In this document: in pieces, positions 1-8,048 of the stretch
How the letters are laid out: the number at the start of each line of letters is the position of its first letter
How positions within the stretch are numbered: position 1 is the stretch's first letter
Assembly: GCF_000472505.1 (NCBI RefSeq)
Contig: NZ_AWZR01000006.1
Location: 1-64,000, forward strand
DNA: 64,000 bases
Direction: 5' to 3'
Origin: Luteimonas sp. J29
Lineage (GTDB): Bacteria > Pseudomonadota > Gammaproteobacteria > Xanthomonadales > Xanthomonadaceae
Notes under the pieces: generated by a model
What the model saw: the letters and a program-made list of their open reading frames with translations, nothing else
The model's database searches: none
Told to the model about the DNA's origin: nothing
Made by a program: the position numbers and the translations under genes

Positions 1-24
1 CACTGCCTCGCGCCCTCTCCGAAC

Positions 25-45
25 GCCCGGCGCGCTGCGCCGGGC
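25..45. other. GC-rich hairpin near left window edge
   Basis: A perfect 9-bp inverted repeat (25-33 and 37-45) with a three-base loop lies downstream of the minus-strand RDD gene. There is no T-run after it on either strand, so it is at best a weak intrinsic terminator. A 13-bp direct repeat (1-13 and 83-95) flanks it. Nothing else is visible in bases 1-99. Confidence 0.3.
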
Positions 46-99
46 CGGACGTCAAGGAAGGTTTGCGGGACCGCTTGCGAGGCACTGCCTCGCGCGTCC

Positions 100-579
100 T
101 CACCGCACCTTCGGCACCCGCACCACCCGCGTCCCGCTCGCCCGGTCGTGCCAGGTCAGCCGGTCGCGGTCGAACCACCCCCACCACAGGCCGAGCCCGG
201 CCGCCAGCACCGACACCGTTCCCACGGCGTAGCGCAGCCACAGCGCCTTGCGGGTGGGCGCGGTGCCGTCGACGGCCACGACCCGGATCCGCCACGGGCG
301 CATGCCCAGGGTCTGGCCACCGCGCCGCCAGCTGGCAGTGGCGTAGAGCCCGGTGACCACCCAGCAACCGGCCCACAGCAGCCACTGCAGCAGGCTGAAC
401 GGCGCGATGTTCTCGTGCGGGTCGTGGTGGCCGAGCCAGGTGTAGGCGAGCGTGAACACGGCCGACAGCAGCAGCCACAGCGCGACCACCGGCAGCAGGT
501 CGTAGACCAGCGACAGCAGCCGGCGACCGACGTAGGCGGACGGTCGGGACGGGACGGGGGAGGCGGCGTCGGCGGGCAT
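100..579 (-). CDS. RDD family membrane protein
   Basis: This 159-residue integral membrane protein has three hydrophobic segments at roughly residues 24-46, 63-82 and 116-136. Arg20 and Asp27 lie in the first helix region, and a GQTLGM motif sits near residue 92; both are hallmarks of the RDD family. The family's role is generally unknown, and some members are thought to be transporters. The ATG at 579 gives the full RDD domain with a short proline-rich N-terminus; upstream in-frame sequence is only a shadow of xerD. It is divergent from xerD with 42 bp between starts. Family assignment is firm; function is not inferable. Confidence 0.85.
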   Translation of the reverse strand: MPADAASPVPSRPSAYVGRRLLSLVYDLLPVVALWLLLSAVFTLAYTWLGHHDPHENIAPFSLLQWLLWAGCWVVTGLYATASWRRGGQTLGMRPWRIRVVAVDGTAPTRKALWLRYAVGTVSVLAAGLGLWWGWFDRDRLTWHDRASGTRVVRVPKVR

Positions 580-609
580 CGCAACAGGATAGCGGCTCGC
601 GCGGTCGGC

Positions 610-615
610 TAAGCT
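610..615 (+). promoter_or_regulatory. -10-like box placed for a leaderless xerD mRNA
   Basis: The hexamer TAAGCT ends six bases before the xerD ATG at 622, the same geometry seen at six other genes in this window. No convincing -35 box is visible. Initiation about seven bases downstream would start the transcript at the ATG itself. Inference only. Confidence 0.4.
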
Positions 616-621
616 GGCGCC

Positions 622-1575
622 ATGTCGAGCACCACCCCCGCCGAACGGCGCCGGCGCATGAACGCGCTGCCGCCCCTGCGCGAGTCCGACGCCGACGCGA
701 TCAACGGTTTCCTCGATGCCCTGTGGGCCGAGACCGGCGTCGCGCGCAATACCCTCGACGCCTATCGCCGCGACCTGGAAGGCCTCGCGCGCTGGCGCGA
801 CGGCGCCGGTGGCGGCCTGGCGATGCTCGACCGCGGCGCCCTGTTCGACTACCTCGCGATGCGCTCGCGCGAAGGCTATTCGCCACGCAGCAATGCCAGG
901 CTCCTCACGGCGCTGCGCGCGTTCTTCGCCCACCTGCGCCGGCGCGGCGTGCGCGAGGACGACCCGGTTGCGCTGGTCGAGCCGCCGAAGCAGCCGAAGC
1001 CGCTGCCCAAGGCGCTTGGCGAGGCCCAGGTCGCGGCCCTGCTCGCCGCGCCCGACGTCTCCACGCCCTCCGGCCTGCGCGACCGCGCGATGCTGGAACT
1101 GATGTATGCCTGCGGCCTGCGCGTGAGCGAGCTGGTGCAGCTGCCGGCCACCGCGGTCAACCTGCGCCAGGGGATGCTGCGCGTCACCGGCAAGGGCGGA
1201 CGCGAGCGGCTGGTGCCGATGGGCGAGGAAGCCCAGCACTGGCTGGAGCGCTACCTGTCCGAAGCGCGGCCCGCGCTGGCCGGCCGCCGCAACCTGCCGG
1301 CGCTGTTCCTGGGGCCGGACGGCCATCCGCCGAGCCGGCAGCAGTTCTGGGCCACGGTGAAGCGGGCGGCGGCCGCGGCCGGGATCGATCCCGCGCGGAT
1401 CAGCCCGCACGGCCTGCGCCACAGCTTCGCCACCCACCTGCTCAACCACGGCGCCGACCTGCGCGCCCTGCAGATGCTGCTGGGCCACAGCTCGCTCTCG
1501 ACCACGCAGATCTACACCCTGGTCGCGCGCGAGAAGCTGCGCCAGCTGCACGCGCGCCACCATCCGCGCGGCTGA
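622..1575 (+). CDS. xerD: Site-specific tyrosine recombinase XerD
   Basis: This 317-residue tyrosine recombinase acts with XerC at chromosomal dif sites to resolve chromosome dimers at division. The N-terminal SAM-like core-binding domain spans roughly residues 20-110 and the catalytic domain 125-310. The active-site set is visible: Arg167 (LRVSE), Lys191 (GKGGRE), His263/Arg266 ([10 protein letters not shown]), a His in LGHSS and nucleophile Tyr298 (TTQIYT). Length and placement beside an RDD gene fit the housekeeping XerD rather than a phage integrase, and no attachment site or cargo is nearby. An ATG at 658 is an alternative start. XerC is the only serious alternative identity. Confidence 0.92.
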   Translation: MSSTTPAERRRRMNALPPLRESDADAINGFLDALWAETGVARNTLDAYRRDLEGLARWRDGAGGGLAMLDRGALFDYLAMRSREGYSPRSNARLLTALRAFFAHLRRRGVREDDPVALVEPPKQPKPLPKALGEAQVAALLAAPDVSTPSGLRDRAMLELMYACGLRVSELVQLPATAVNLRQGMLRVTGKGGRERLVPMGEEAQHWLERYLSEARPALAGRRNLPALFLGPDGHPPSRQQFWATVKRAAAAAGIDPARISPHGLRHSFATHLLNHGADLRALQMLLGHSSLSTTQIYTLVAREKLRQLHARHHPRG

Positions 1576-1620
1576 AGGCGCGCCGCCTGTTGCACTGCCG
1601 CAAGGCACCCGGCGGCTTCG

Positions 1621-1636
1621 ATGTTAGCGTTAACAT
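1621..1636. promoter_or_regulatory. LacI-family-type operator upstream of the GH9 gene
   Basis: A 16-bp near-palindrome, ATGTTAGCGTTAACAT, has perfect 6-bp arms around GCGT, one base from full symmetry. It matches the TGTTA-nCGn-TAACA form typical of LacI-family operators controlling carbohydrate genes. Its right half contains TAACAT, the same hexamer used as -10 in the strong yceD promoter here, so repressor binding could occlude a promoter. It ends 20 bp before the GH9 start. No LacI-family gene lies in the window. Confidence 0.6.
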
Positions 1637-1656
1637 TTTCGGCCCAGGGGAATGCC

Positions 1657-4137
1657 ATGACACGTTCCATCCGTCCGCGGGCGCGCGCGAAGCGCCGGCT
1701 GCTGTCGTCCGTCCTCGCCGCGGCGCTGCTGCTGCCGGGCGCCGGCATGGCGCAGTCGCTGGAGCTCAACGAGCTCGAGTACTTCCATACCCGCGGCCTG
1801 GACGTGCTGGCCTTCAGCAACTACTACGACGGCCTGTTCAGCGATGCCAAGCATGCGGGCGTGGAGCTGATCCACCACGGCGCGCGCACCGCGACCAACG
1901 GCGACGTGCGCCTGTCGCCCACGCCCGAGCAGTGGGATCCGGTGGCGCAGATGGTCGACCGCAAGGTGGACCGGCGCACGGGCACCGTCACCACCCGCCT
2001 GGCGTATCCCGACCACGGCTTCGAGTACGACATCCGGGTCTCGCCGGCGGAGCAGGGCGTCCGGATCCAGGTGGTGCTGGACCGGCCGCTGCCGCGCGCG
2101 CTCGAGGGCCAGGCCGGCTTCAACCTCGAGTTCCTGCCGTCGGCCTACTGGGGCAGGAGCTGGGTGAGCGACACCGGCAGCGGCCAGCTGCCGCTGTACC
2201 CCGCCGGGCCGACCGCGCGCGGCGACGACGGCAAGCCCGTGCGCCTGCCGATGGCCACCGGCCGCAGCCTCACCCTGGCGCCAGAGGATCCGCAGCGCCG
2301 CATCACCATCCGCTCGACCAGCGGCGAACTGGGCATCTACGACGGCCGCAACCAGGCCCAGAACGGCTGGTACGTGGTCCGCGGCCTGCTGCCGGCGAAG
2401 CGCAGCGGCGTCGTGCTGGAGTGGACGCTGGAGGCCTCGACGGTCCCGGGCTGGACGCGCCCGACCGTGATCGGCCATTCGCAGGTCGGCTACCACCCGG
2501 CGCAGCGCAAGGTCGCGGTGCTCGAGGCCGACCGGTATGCGGACGCGCCCGGTCGGGTCCGCCTGCTGCGGATCGGCGAGGACGGCAGCGAACGCGAGGT
2601 CCATGCGGCCGACGCCGCACACTGGGGCCGCTACCTGCGCTACGAGTACTACACCTTCGATTTCTCGCACGTGCGCGAGCCGGGCATCTACGTGCTCGAA
2701 GGCGCCGGCCAGCGCAGCAACGCCTTCCGCATCGCCACGGACGCCTACGCCAATGCGTGGCAGCCCACGCTCGACGTGTTCTTCCCGGTGCAGATGGACC
2801 ACATGTTCGTCAACGAGGCCTACCGCGTCTGGCACGGCCGCTCGCACATGGACGACGCCCGCCAGGTGCCGCCGAACAAGGAGCATTTCGACCTGTTCGG
2901 GCAGGGACCGGACCTCGATTCGCCGTTCCAGCCCGGCGAGCACATCCCCGGCCTGAACTACGGCGGCTGGTTCGACGCCGGCGACTTCGACATCCGCACC
3001 CAGACCCACTACGCGACGGTGATGGGGCTGGTGGACGTGTGGGAAGAGTTCCGGCCGCTGCGCGACGAGACCAGCATCGACCAGGAGAAGCAGCACGTGG
3101 AGATCCACGTGCCGGACGGCGTGCCCGACCTGCTGCAACAGATCGAGCACGGCACCCTGGCGCTGATCGCCCAGCATCGCGTGTTCGGCCACGCCATCCC
3201 CGGCATCGTCGAGCCGGACCTGGGCCAGTACACCCATCTGGGCGACGCGGCCAGCAAGACCGACGGCAAGGTGGACGACCCCAATGACCCCGATTCGCCC
3301 AACGACGACCGCCTGGCGTTCACCACCAACACCACGGCGCTCAACTACGGCTCGGCCGCGGCGCTCGCCGCCGCCAGCCGCGCCCTGCGCGGCTACAACG
3401 ACGCGCTGGCCGAGGAATGCCTGGCGACCGCGATCAGGGTGTGGGATTTCGAGCATTCACGCGAGCCCAACCTGTTCCGGGTCGGCAACACCACCGGCGG
3501 GGATCCCCAGGACGAGGAGCTGCGCGCCGCCGTGCAGCTGCTGGCCACCACCGGCGATGCGCGCTACGCCGAGCGCATCCGCGAGCTGTGGCCGGTGATT
3601 GACGAGCGCTTCGGCTTCAACGGCCCGCTCGTCGTGCAGGTGCTCGACCGCATGGGCGAGGGCTTCCGTGCCCAGGTCCGCGAGCGGGCCGAACGCTTCC
3701 GCGCGGAGCGCGCGAAGATGGCGGAGGAAAATCCGTATGGCGTGCTCATCACACGCGGCGGCTGGGCCGGGAACGGCGCGGTGATCGGCATGGCCAACGG
3801 CAACTACCGCCTGCACAAGGCCTTCCCCGACCTGTTCGACATCGAACCGACCCTGCAGGGCCTGAACTACCTCTACGGTACCCACCCCGACTCGAACATC
3901 TCGTTCGTCTCGGCGGTGGGCGCGAAGTCCAAGCAGGTGGCCTACGGGTCCAACCGCGCGGACTTCAGCTTCATCGCCGGCGGGATCGTGCCGGGCGTGC
4001 TGGTGCTCAAGCCCGACTTCCCCGAGAACAAGGAGGACTGGCCGTTCTTCTGGGGCCAGAACGAGTACGTGATCAACCTCGGCGCCAGCTACATCTACCT
4101 GGTGCACGCGGCGCAGGCCCTGCTCGAGGGGCGGTAG
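1657..4137 (+). CDS. Secreted glycoside hydrolase family 9 protein (cellulase-like)
   Basis: This 826-residue exported GH9 enzyme belongs to a family of inverting beta-glucanases, mostly endo-1,4-beta-glucanases. A Sec signal peptide covers about residues 1-32, with cleavage likely after GMA. An extra beta-rich module of about 230 residues follows, then an Ig-like CelD_N domain (about 270-370) and the (alpha/alpha)6 GH9 domain. The family motif GGWFDAGDF lies at about 436-445, carrying the catalytic Asp pair, and the proton-donor Glu is in QNEYVIN near 803. An ATG at 1621 is in frame but lies inside the operator; the ATG at 1657 has a purine-rich ribosome site (AGGGGA) and starts the signal peptide. 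The substrate is unproven. Confidence 0.85.
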   Translation: MTRSIRPRARAKRRLLSSVLAAALLLPGAGMAQSLELNELEYFHTRGLDVLAFSNYYDGLFSDAKHAGVELIHHGARTATNGDVRLSPTPEQWDPVAQMVDRKVDRRTGTVTTRLAYPDHGFEYDIRVSPAEQGVRIQVVLDRPLPRALEGQAGFNLEFLPSAYWGRSWVSDTGSGQLPLYPAGPTARGDDGKPVRLPMATGRSLTLAPEDPQRRITIRSTSGELGIYDGRNQAQNGWYVVRGLLPAKRSGVVLEWTLEASTVPGWTRPTVIGHSQVGYHPAQRKVAVLEADRYADAPGRVRLLRIGEDGSEREVHAADAAHWGRYLRYEYYTFDFSHVREPGIYVLEGAGQRSNAFRIATDAYANAWQPTLDVFFPVQMDHMFVNEAYRVWHGRSHMDDARQVPPNKEHFDLFGQGPDLDSPFQPGEHIPGLNYGGWFDAGDFDIRTQTHYATVMGLVDVWEEFRPLRDETSIDQEKQHVEIHVPDGVPDLLQQIEHGTLALIAQHRVFGHAIPGIVEPDLGQYTHLGDAASKTDGKVDDPNDPDSPNDDRLAFTTNTTALNYGSAAALAAASRALRGYNDALAEECLATAIRVWDFEHSREPNLFRVGNTTGGDPQDEELRAAVQLLATTGDARYAERIRELWPVIDERFGFNGPLVVQVLDRMGEGFRAQVRERAERFRAERAKMAEENPYGVLITRGGWAGNGAVIGMANGNYRLHKAFPDLFDIEPTLQGLNYLYGTHPDSNISFVSAVGAKSKQVAYGSNRADFSFIAGGIVPGVLVLKPDFPENKEDWPFFWGQNEYVINLGASYIYLVHAAQALLEGR

Positions 4138-4150
4138 CCGGGCGGCGGGG

Positions 4151-4171
4151 CGGGGCCGCGGCGCGGCCCCG
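4151..4171. other. GC-rich hairpin after the GH9 gene
   Basis: An inverted repeat (GGGGCCGC, three-base loop, GCGGCCCC) starts 14 bp after the GH9 stop. It could stall polymerase, but no T-run follows, so it is not a classical intrinsic terminator. Confidence 0.3.
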
Positions 4172-4230
4172 CGACGGCCGTACGCAGCGGCGCGGCCAGC
4201 CGGCAGGAGCCGGCCGCATCGCGGCCGGGC

Positions 4231-4347
4231 TCAGCCGGGCAGCGAATTGGCCAGTGCGAACACCAGTGCCAGCACCAGCGCGGCACGCAGCAGCAGGATG
4301 CCGGCCTGCTCCCCCAGCCTGCGGAACCTGAAGTCCGGAACGCGCAT
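4231..4347 (-). CDS. Possible small single-span membrane protein (38 aa)
   Basis: A 38-codon reading frame begins at ATG 4347 with a good ribosome site (GAGGA, eight-base spacing). Its N-terminus is basic (residues 1-12), followed by a continuous hydrophobic stretch of about 20 residues ending ALANSLPG. This organisation (charged head, one membrane span) is typical of small inner-membrane proteins. I recognise no family. It lies alone between GH9 and tRNA-Ser, and no promoter is evident. It may be real or a chance frame in GC-rich DNA. Confidence 0.35.
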   Translation of the reverse strand: MRVPDFRFRRLGEQAGILLLRAALVLALVFALANSLPG

Positions 4348-4562
4348 CGACGTCGTCCTCGCCCGCCTTCCCCACGGGCATGCACGAAGCAGCAAGCAGG
4401 ATCCGTGCCCGGCCGAAGCGCGAACGGGAGCACGGAAATCGGGGCCTGGAGTGACGCGGCGCGTCGGTTCCCGCCCGTTCGACTGCCGCGGCCTGGCACG
4501 GCGGCGCCTGCGCGTCGGGGCCGGAACGGACAAGCCCCCTGGACGGGGGCTCGGACCGGATC

Positions 4563-4653
4563 TGGCGGGGAGGGGGGGATTCGAACCCCCGAGGCGCTAT
4601 AAACGCCTGCCTGATTTCGAGTCAGGTACATTCAACCGCTCTGCCACCTCCCC
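4563..4653 (-). tRNA. tRNA-Ser (anticodon CGA)
   Basis: The minus strand folds as a class II tRNA of 91 nt including an encoded CCA. The acceptor arms GGGGAGG (4647-4653) and its complement (4567-4573) pair fully. The anticodon loop CTCGAAA reads CGA (serine, UCG codons). A long variable arm and a T-arm of the GGGGGTTCGAATCCCCC type are present. The discriminator base is G, as in serine tRNAs. Confidence 0.97.
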
Positions 4654-4739
4654 GGGAATGCGGGTGTCGCGCGGTCCCGGCACCGGATGCCGGGGGCGCA
4701 ATGATACGGGCCGGGCTGCCCCCGGACAAGGCGCGAGGC

Positions 4740-4745
4740 TAGACT
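4740..4745 (+). promoter_or_regulatory. Putative -10 box for the DUF6165 gene
   Basis: TAGACT lies 33 bp before the ATG at 4779, in the spacer between tRNA-Ser and the gene. The -35 region (about 4717-4722) matches consensus poorly, as is common in this GC-rich genome. Confidence 0.35.
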
Positions 4746-4778
4746 GGCCGTCCCCTCCGTTGTGGGAACAAGCCCCCC

Positions 4779-5186
4779 ATGTCCGAGATTTCCGTGCCCG
4801 TGTCTTTCGGCGAGCTGCTCGACAAGATCTCGATCCTGCAGATCAAGTCCGAGCGCATGACCGACCCGGACAAGCTGGCCAACGTGCGCAAGGAACTGGC
4901 GGCGCTGGAGAACACCTGGATGGCCCATCCGGCCGCCGGCAGGGACATCGCCCGGCTGCGCGCCGAACTCAAGGCCGTGAACGAGCGGCTGTGGGACATC
5001 GAGGACCGCATCCGGCTCAAGGAGCGCGACCAGGCCTTCGACGACGAATTCATCCAGCTGGCGCGCAGCGTGTACTTCGAGAACGACGTGCGCGCCAGGG
5101 TGAAGAAGGAGATCAACCTCGCCCTGGGCTCGGCCTACGTGGAGGAGAAGTCCTACCAGGACTACGGCACCGGCTCGGGCGCCTGA
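4779..5186 (+). CDS. DUF6165 family protein
   Basis: This is a 135-residue soluble, mostly helical protein with heptad-like helices at about residues 28-95 (repeated Leu/Glu/Arg). Motifs such as FGELLDKISILQIK near the N-terminus and YVEEKSYQDY near the C-terminus fit the DUF6165 family, whose genes often lie close to lipopolysaccharide or glycosyltransferase genes. That context holds here (GT9 and kdkA lie 1-3 kb away). Molecular function is unknown. It is convergent with the hydroxylase gene, with 10 bp between stops. Confidence 0.8.
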   Translation: MSEISVPVSFGELLDKISILQIKSERMTDPDKLANVRKELAALENTWMAHPAAGRDIARLRAELKAVNERLWDIEDRIRLKERDQAFDDEFIQLARSVYFENDVRARVKKEINLALGSAYVEEKSYQDYGTGSGA

Positions 5187-5196
5187 GCGCCGGCGG

Positions 5197-6117
5197 TCAG
5201 CCCTGCGCCGGACTGCGGCGCGACGCCGCGGTGTCGGCGTAATCGGGTTCGCGGAAGGGCAGCAGCAGCTTTTCGAGCAGGCCCGGCTCGCTCGGCCCGA
5301 TCCCGGTCTGTTCCACCGGCCCTTCCGAGTACGTGCCGAACAGGCGATCCCACAGGATCGCGTTGCAGGCGTAGTTGGTGTTGCTCTGCTCGAACACCAG
5401 CGAGTGGTGCCTGCGGTGCTGGTTGGCGTTGGTGAATACCCAGCGCAGCAGCGGCGTGTCGATGTCGAGGTTGGCGTGGGCGATCGAGGTGTTCACCACC
5501 GCCAGCACGGTCGCCCCGGCGAGGGCGTCGGCGCCCGCCCCGAACAGGCCGGCCAGCAGCACGGTCGGCAGGGCGAGCAGCAGGACCTCGAACGGGTGGT
5601 TCGCGCCGGTGTTGAGCGCGTGCAGGTTGTGGAAGGCATGGTGGAAGCCGTGCCCGCTGGCCCGCCACAGCCAGCCCCAGCGATGCACCGCGCGGTGGAT
5701 CCAGTAGTAGATGAAGTCCGAGGCCAGGAACAGCAGCAGCACCTGGACCAGCAGCGGCCAGTCCGTCGGCCAGCCGAGGCCGAGTGCCTCGCGGGTCCTG
5801 GCCAGGGCGGGCAGCAGCGTGCGGCCGTACCAGGTCAGCACCAGCTGCAGCATCACCAGGGTGAGCAGGTAGAGGCCGACGAGCGTGGCCTTTTCGGCGG
5901 GACGCTGGCGCCAGCGCGGCACCGCCGGCACCAGCCGCTCCAGCACGGCGAGCACCAGGTGGGCGCCGGCCAGCGAAAGGATCGCGGCCGTGCCCTCGTC
6001 GAGGTCGAGGACGATCCACAGCGCCAGCGCGCCAGCCAGCAGCAGCGGCTGGGCGGTGTTGCGGACGGCCCGGCGCAGCCGGGGCCTGGGCGACAGGGGC
6101 TGGTTCGCGTGCATCAT
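5197..6117 (-). CDS. Sterol desaturase / fatty acid hydroxylase family membrane protein
   Basis: This 306-residue di-iron membrane enzyme has at least four hydrophobic segments (about 24-36, 46-65, 78-96 and 121-139). The histidine boxes of the family are all present: HRAVH (141-145), HGFHHAFH (156-163) and NQHRRHH (232-238). They ligate the two irons that activate oxygen for lipid hydroxylation or desaturation. A further His at 213 is in the expected place. The specific lipid substrate cannot be read from sequence. Adjacent ATGs at 6117 and 6114 are both possible starts; longer frames upstream have no membrane or motif content. The gene stands alone, tail to tail with DUF6165. Confidence 0.85.
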   Translation of the reverse strand: MMHANQPLSPRPRLRRAVRNTAQPLLLAGALALWIVLDLDEGTAAILSLAGAHLVLAVLERLVPAVPRWRQRPAEKATLVGLYLLTLVMLQLVLTWYGRTLLPALARTREALGLGWPTDWPLLVQVLLLFLASDFIYYWIHRAVHRWGWLWRASGHGFHHAFHNLHALNTGANHPFEVLLLALPTVLLAGLFGAGADALAGATVLAVVNTSIAHANLDIDTPLLRWVFTNANQHRRHHSLVFEQSNTNYACNAILWDRLFGTYSEGPVEQTGIGPSEPGLLEKLLLPFREPDYADTAASRRSPAQG

Positions 6118-6211
6118 CGTTCCAGCGCGAGGTCGGCACGGTGACGCTAGCGCCGCGCACCGCCCAGCGCATGTGCCGGAGGCCACACCCCGGCGCGGCC
6201 GCCGGGACGGT

Positions 6212-7264
6212 TCAGCCGCGGTCGGCGACGTAGCGCTCGAACGCGGCCACCGCGTCGTCGACGGTCACCAGCTCCATCACCCCGTCGAACTCGATCTTGG
6301 TGCCCCACATCAGCTCGGCCGCGGGCTTGCCCAGGTACTTGCGGGCCGCGTCGTCGTAGCGGTCCACGCAGTAGCGGCGGTCGGAATAGGGGCCGCTGCG
6401 GGCAGGATTGCTGGCCGCGTGCAGGCCCAGCACCTTCGTGCCCATCGCATTGGCGATGTGCATCGGGCCCGAGTCGGGCGTCATCACCAGGTCGGCGCGG
6501 GCGAGCAGGGCGGGCAGCTGCTTGAGGGTGTCCTTGCCCACCAGGTCCAGCGCCGGGGCCCGCATCGCGGCGAGGATGGCGTCGGCGGTCTCGCGCTCGA
6601 GCCGGCTGCGCCCGCCGCACAGGACCACCCGCCAGCCGCGGGACGCGGCGTGGTCGGCGACCGCGGCGTAGCGGTCGGGGTACCAGTTGCGGCGCACGTG
6701 GCTGGAGCAGGGCGAGATCACCAGGGCGGGCGTGCCGTCCTCGGGCCACTGCGCGCGGGCCCAGTCGTGCGCCTCGCCGGGCACCGGCAGGTCCCAGCGC
6801 ACGGTCTGCTGGCGCAGGCCCAGCGGCTCGCAGAAACTGCCGATGGCGTCGAGCACGTGGATGCCGGGGCGGTCGGGGATGCGCTCGCGCACGAACAGGC
6901 CGTGCAGGTCCTTCGAGCGCGAACGGTCGTAGCCGATCCGGCGCCGCGCCGGCACGAACGCCGAGAGCAGGTTGGCGCGGGCCGCCACCTGCATCTGCAG
7001 CAGCGCGTCGAAGCGGCGACCGTGCAGCTCGCGGCGCAGGGCACGCATGCCGGCCAGGCCGCTCTTCTTGTCGTAGACGAGGAACTCGACCCCGGGCAGG
7101 CCCTGCAGCAGCCGGTGCTCGCCGGTGCCGATCACCCAGGTCAGCGCCACCTCCGGCCAGGCGTCGCGCAGGGTGTGCACCAGGGGCAGCACGTGGGTCA
7201 CGTCCCCCAGCGCCGACAGCCGCAGCAGGCAGATCGAGCGGGGGGCTTCGGGAGGATGCGTCAC
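6212..7264 (-). CDS. Glycosyltransferase family 9 (heptosyltransferase-type)
   Basis: This 350-residue GT-B enzyme is of the ADP-heptose:LPS heptosyltransferase superfamily and probably adds a sugar to the inner core of lipopolysaccharide at the cytoplasmic face. The N-terminal signature LLRLSALGDVTH at about 13-24 and the C-terminal nucleotide-sugar motif TPDSGPMHIANAMGT at about 264-278 are both diagnostic. The start is GTG at 7264. It is divergent from kdkA, which phosphorylates the Kdo of the same core, with only 19 bp between start codons. Whether it is RfaC, RfaF or another GT9 type cannot be decided by eye. Confidence 0.85.
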   Translation of the reverse strand: MTHPPEAPRSICLLRLSALGDVTHVLPLVHTLRDAWPEVALTWVIGTGEHRLLQGLPGVEFLVYDKKSGLAGMRALRRELHGRRFDALLQMQVAARANLLSAFVPARRRIGYDRSRSKDLHGLFVRERIPDRPGIHVLDAIGSFCEPLGLRQQTVRWDLPVPGEAHDWARAQWPEDGTPALVISPCSSHVRRNWYPDRYAAVADHAASRGWRVVLCGGRSRLERETADAILAAMRAPALDLVGKDTLKQLPALLARADLVMTPDSGPMHIANAMGTKVLGLHAASNPARSGPYSDRRYCVDRYDDAARKYLGKPAAELMWGTKIEFDGVMELVTVDDAVAAFERYVADRG

Positions 7265-7271
7265 GGCTTGC

Positions 7272-7277
7272 TAGACT
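7272..7277 (+). promoter_or_regulatory. -10-like box placed for a leaderless kdkA mRNA
   Basis: TAGACT is followed by exactly six bases and then the kdkA ATG at 7284. The 19-bp divergent spacer leaves no room for a longer leader. There is no clear -35 match. Confidence 0.45.
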
Positions 7278-7283
7278 CGCTGG

Positions 7284-8048
7284 ATGGTCATGGCCGCGTT
7301 CGACGCCAGCGAAAGCCTGACGCCCTTCCACGACACGCGTGGCAGCGGGGAATACGGGGCGATTCTGTTCGACTCCACGCAGTTGCGGCAAGTCGACCCG
7401 CGCTGGTTCGACCCCCGGGAGTGGGGCTCGCGCGCGCAGGAAGTCGGCGGCAGCGGCCGCGGCGGGGCGTGGTTCATCGAGGCCAGCCACGGCCCGCTGG
7501 TGCTGCGCCAGTACCTGCGCGGCGGCATGGCCGCGCACGTCAGCCGCGACCGCTACCTGTGGCGCGGCGCGCACCGGACCCGTGGCTTCGCGGAGTTCCG
7601 GCTGCTGCGCGAGCTGCTGCGGCGCAAGTGCCCGGTGCCGGTGCCGGTGGCCGCGTGCTACCTGCGCGGCCGCGCCACCTACCGGGCCTGGATCATCCTC
7701 GAGCGGCTCACCGGGGTGCAGTCGCTGGGAGCGCTGGCGCTCGCGGATCCGGAAGGCGCGCCGTGGGAGGCCGCGGGGCGGCTGGTGGCGCGCTTCCATC
7801 GCGAAGGGCTCGACCATGCCGACCTCAATGCCCACAACCTCCTGTTCGACGACGCCGGCAAGGGCTGGATGATCGATTTCGACCGTTGCCGGATGCACAT
7901 CCCCGCCACCGCCTGGCGCGAGCGGAACCTGGCGCGGCTGCAGCGCTCGCTGCGCAAGCTGGCGGGAGCGGAGGGGCGCGAAGCGGTCGACGCCGGATTC
8001 GCGCGCCTGCGCCAGGCCTACGACGCGCGCTGGGCGCGGGGGATCTGA
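7284..8048 (+). CDS. kdkA: 3-deoxy-D-manno-octulosonic acid kinase KdkA
   Basis: This 254-residue kinase-fold enzyme phosphorylates the Kdo residue of lipid A-Kdo using ATP at the inner-membrane face. It is typical of organisms with a single phosphorylated Kdo (Haemophilus, Xanthomonadaceae). The ATP-binding segment with Lys-equivalent region is at about 55-80. The catalytic loop DHADLNAHN is at about 176-184 and the metal-binding DFD is at about 196-198, as in KdkA/WaaP kinases. The ATG at 7284 is preceded by a -10-like hexamer; a second ATG at 7290 is possible. It overlaps the next gene by one base (TGATG), so the two are probably cotranscribed. Confidence 0.9.
   Translation: MVMAAFDASESLTPFHDTRGSGEYGAILFDSTQLRQVDPRWFDPREWGSRAQEVGGSGRGGAWFIEASHGPLVLRQYLRGGMAAHVSRDRYLWRGAHRTRGFAEFRLLRELLRRKCPVPVPVAACYLRGRATYRAWIILERLTGVQSLGALALADPEGAPWEAAGRLVARFHREGLDHADLNAHNLLFDDAGKGWMIDFDRCRMHIPATAWRERNLARLQRSLRKLAGAEGREAVDAGFARLRQAYDARWARGI

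Noticed and set aside
622-1575. XerD as the integrase of a mobile element
   Set aside because: The length, intact motifs and neighbourhood fit the housekeeping recombinase. No att repeats, cargo genes or GC shift are visible nearby.
723-3287. Long open frames overlapping xerD/GH9 and most other genes on both strands
   Set aside because: They are Arg/Ala/Pro-rich shadows caused by high GC. They have no domain content, and the alternative frames carry clear families.
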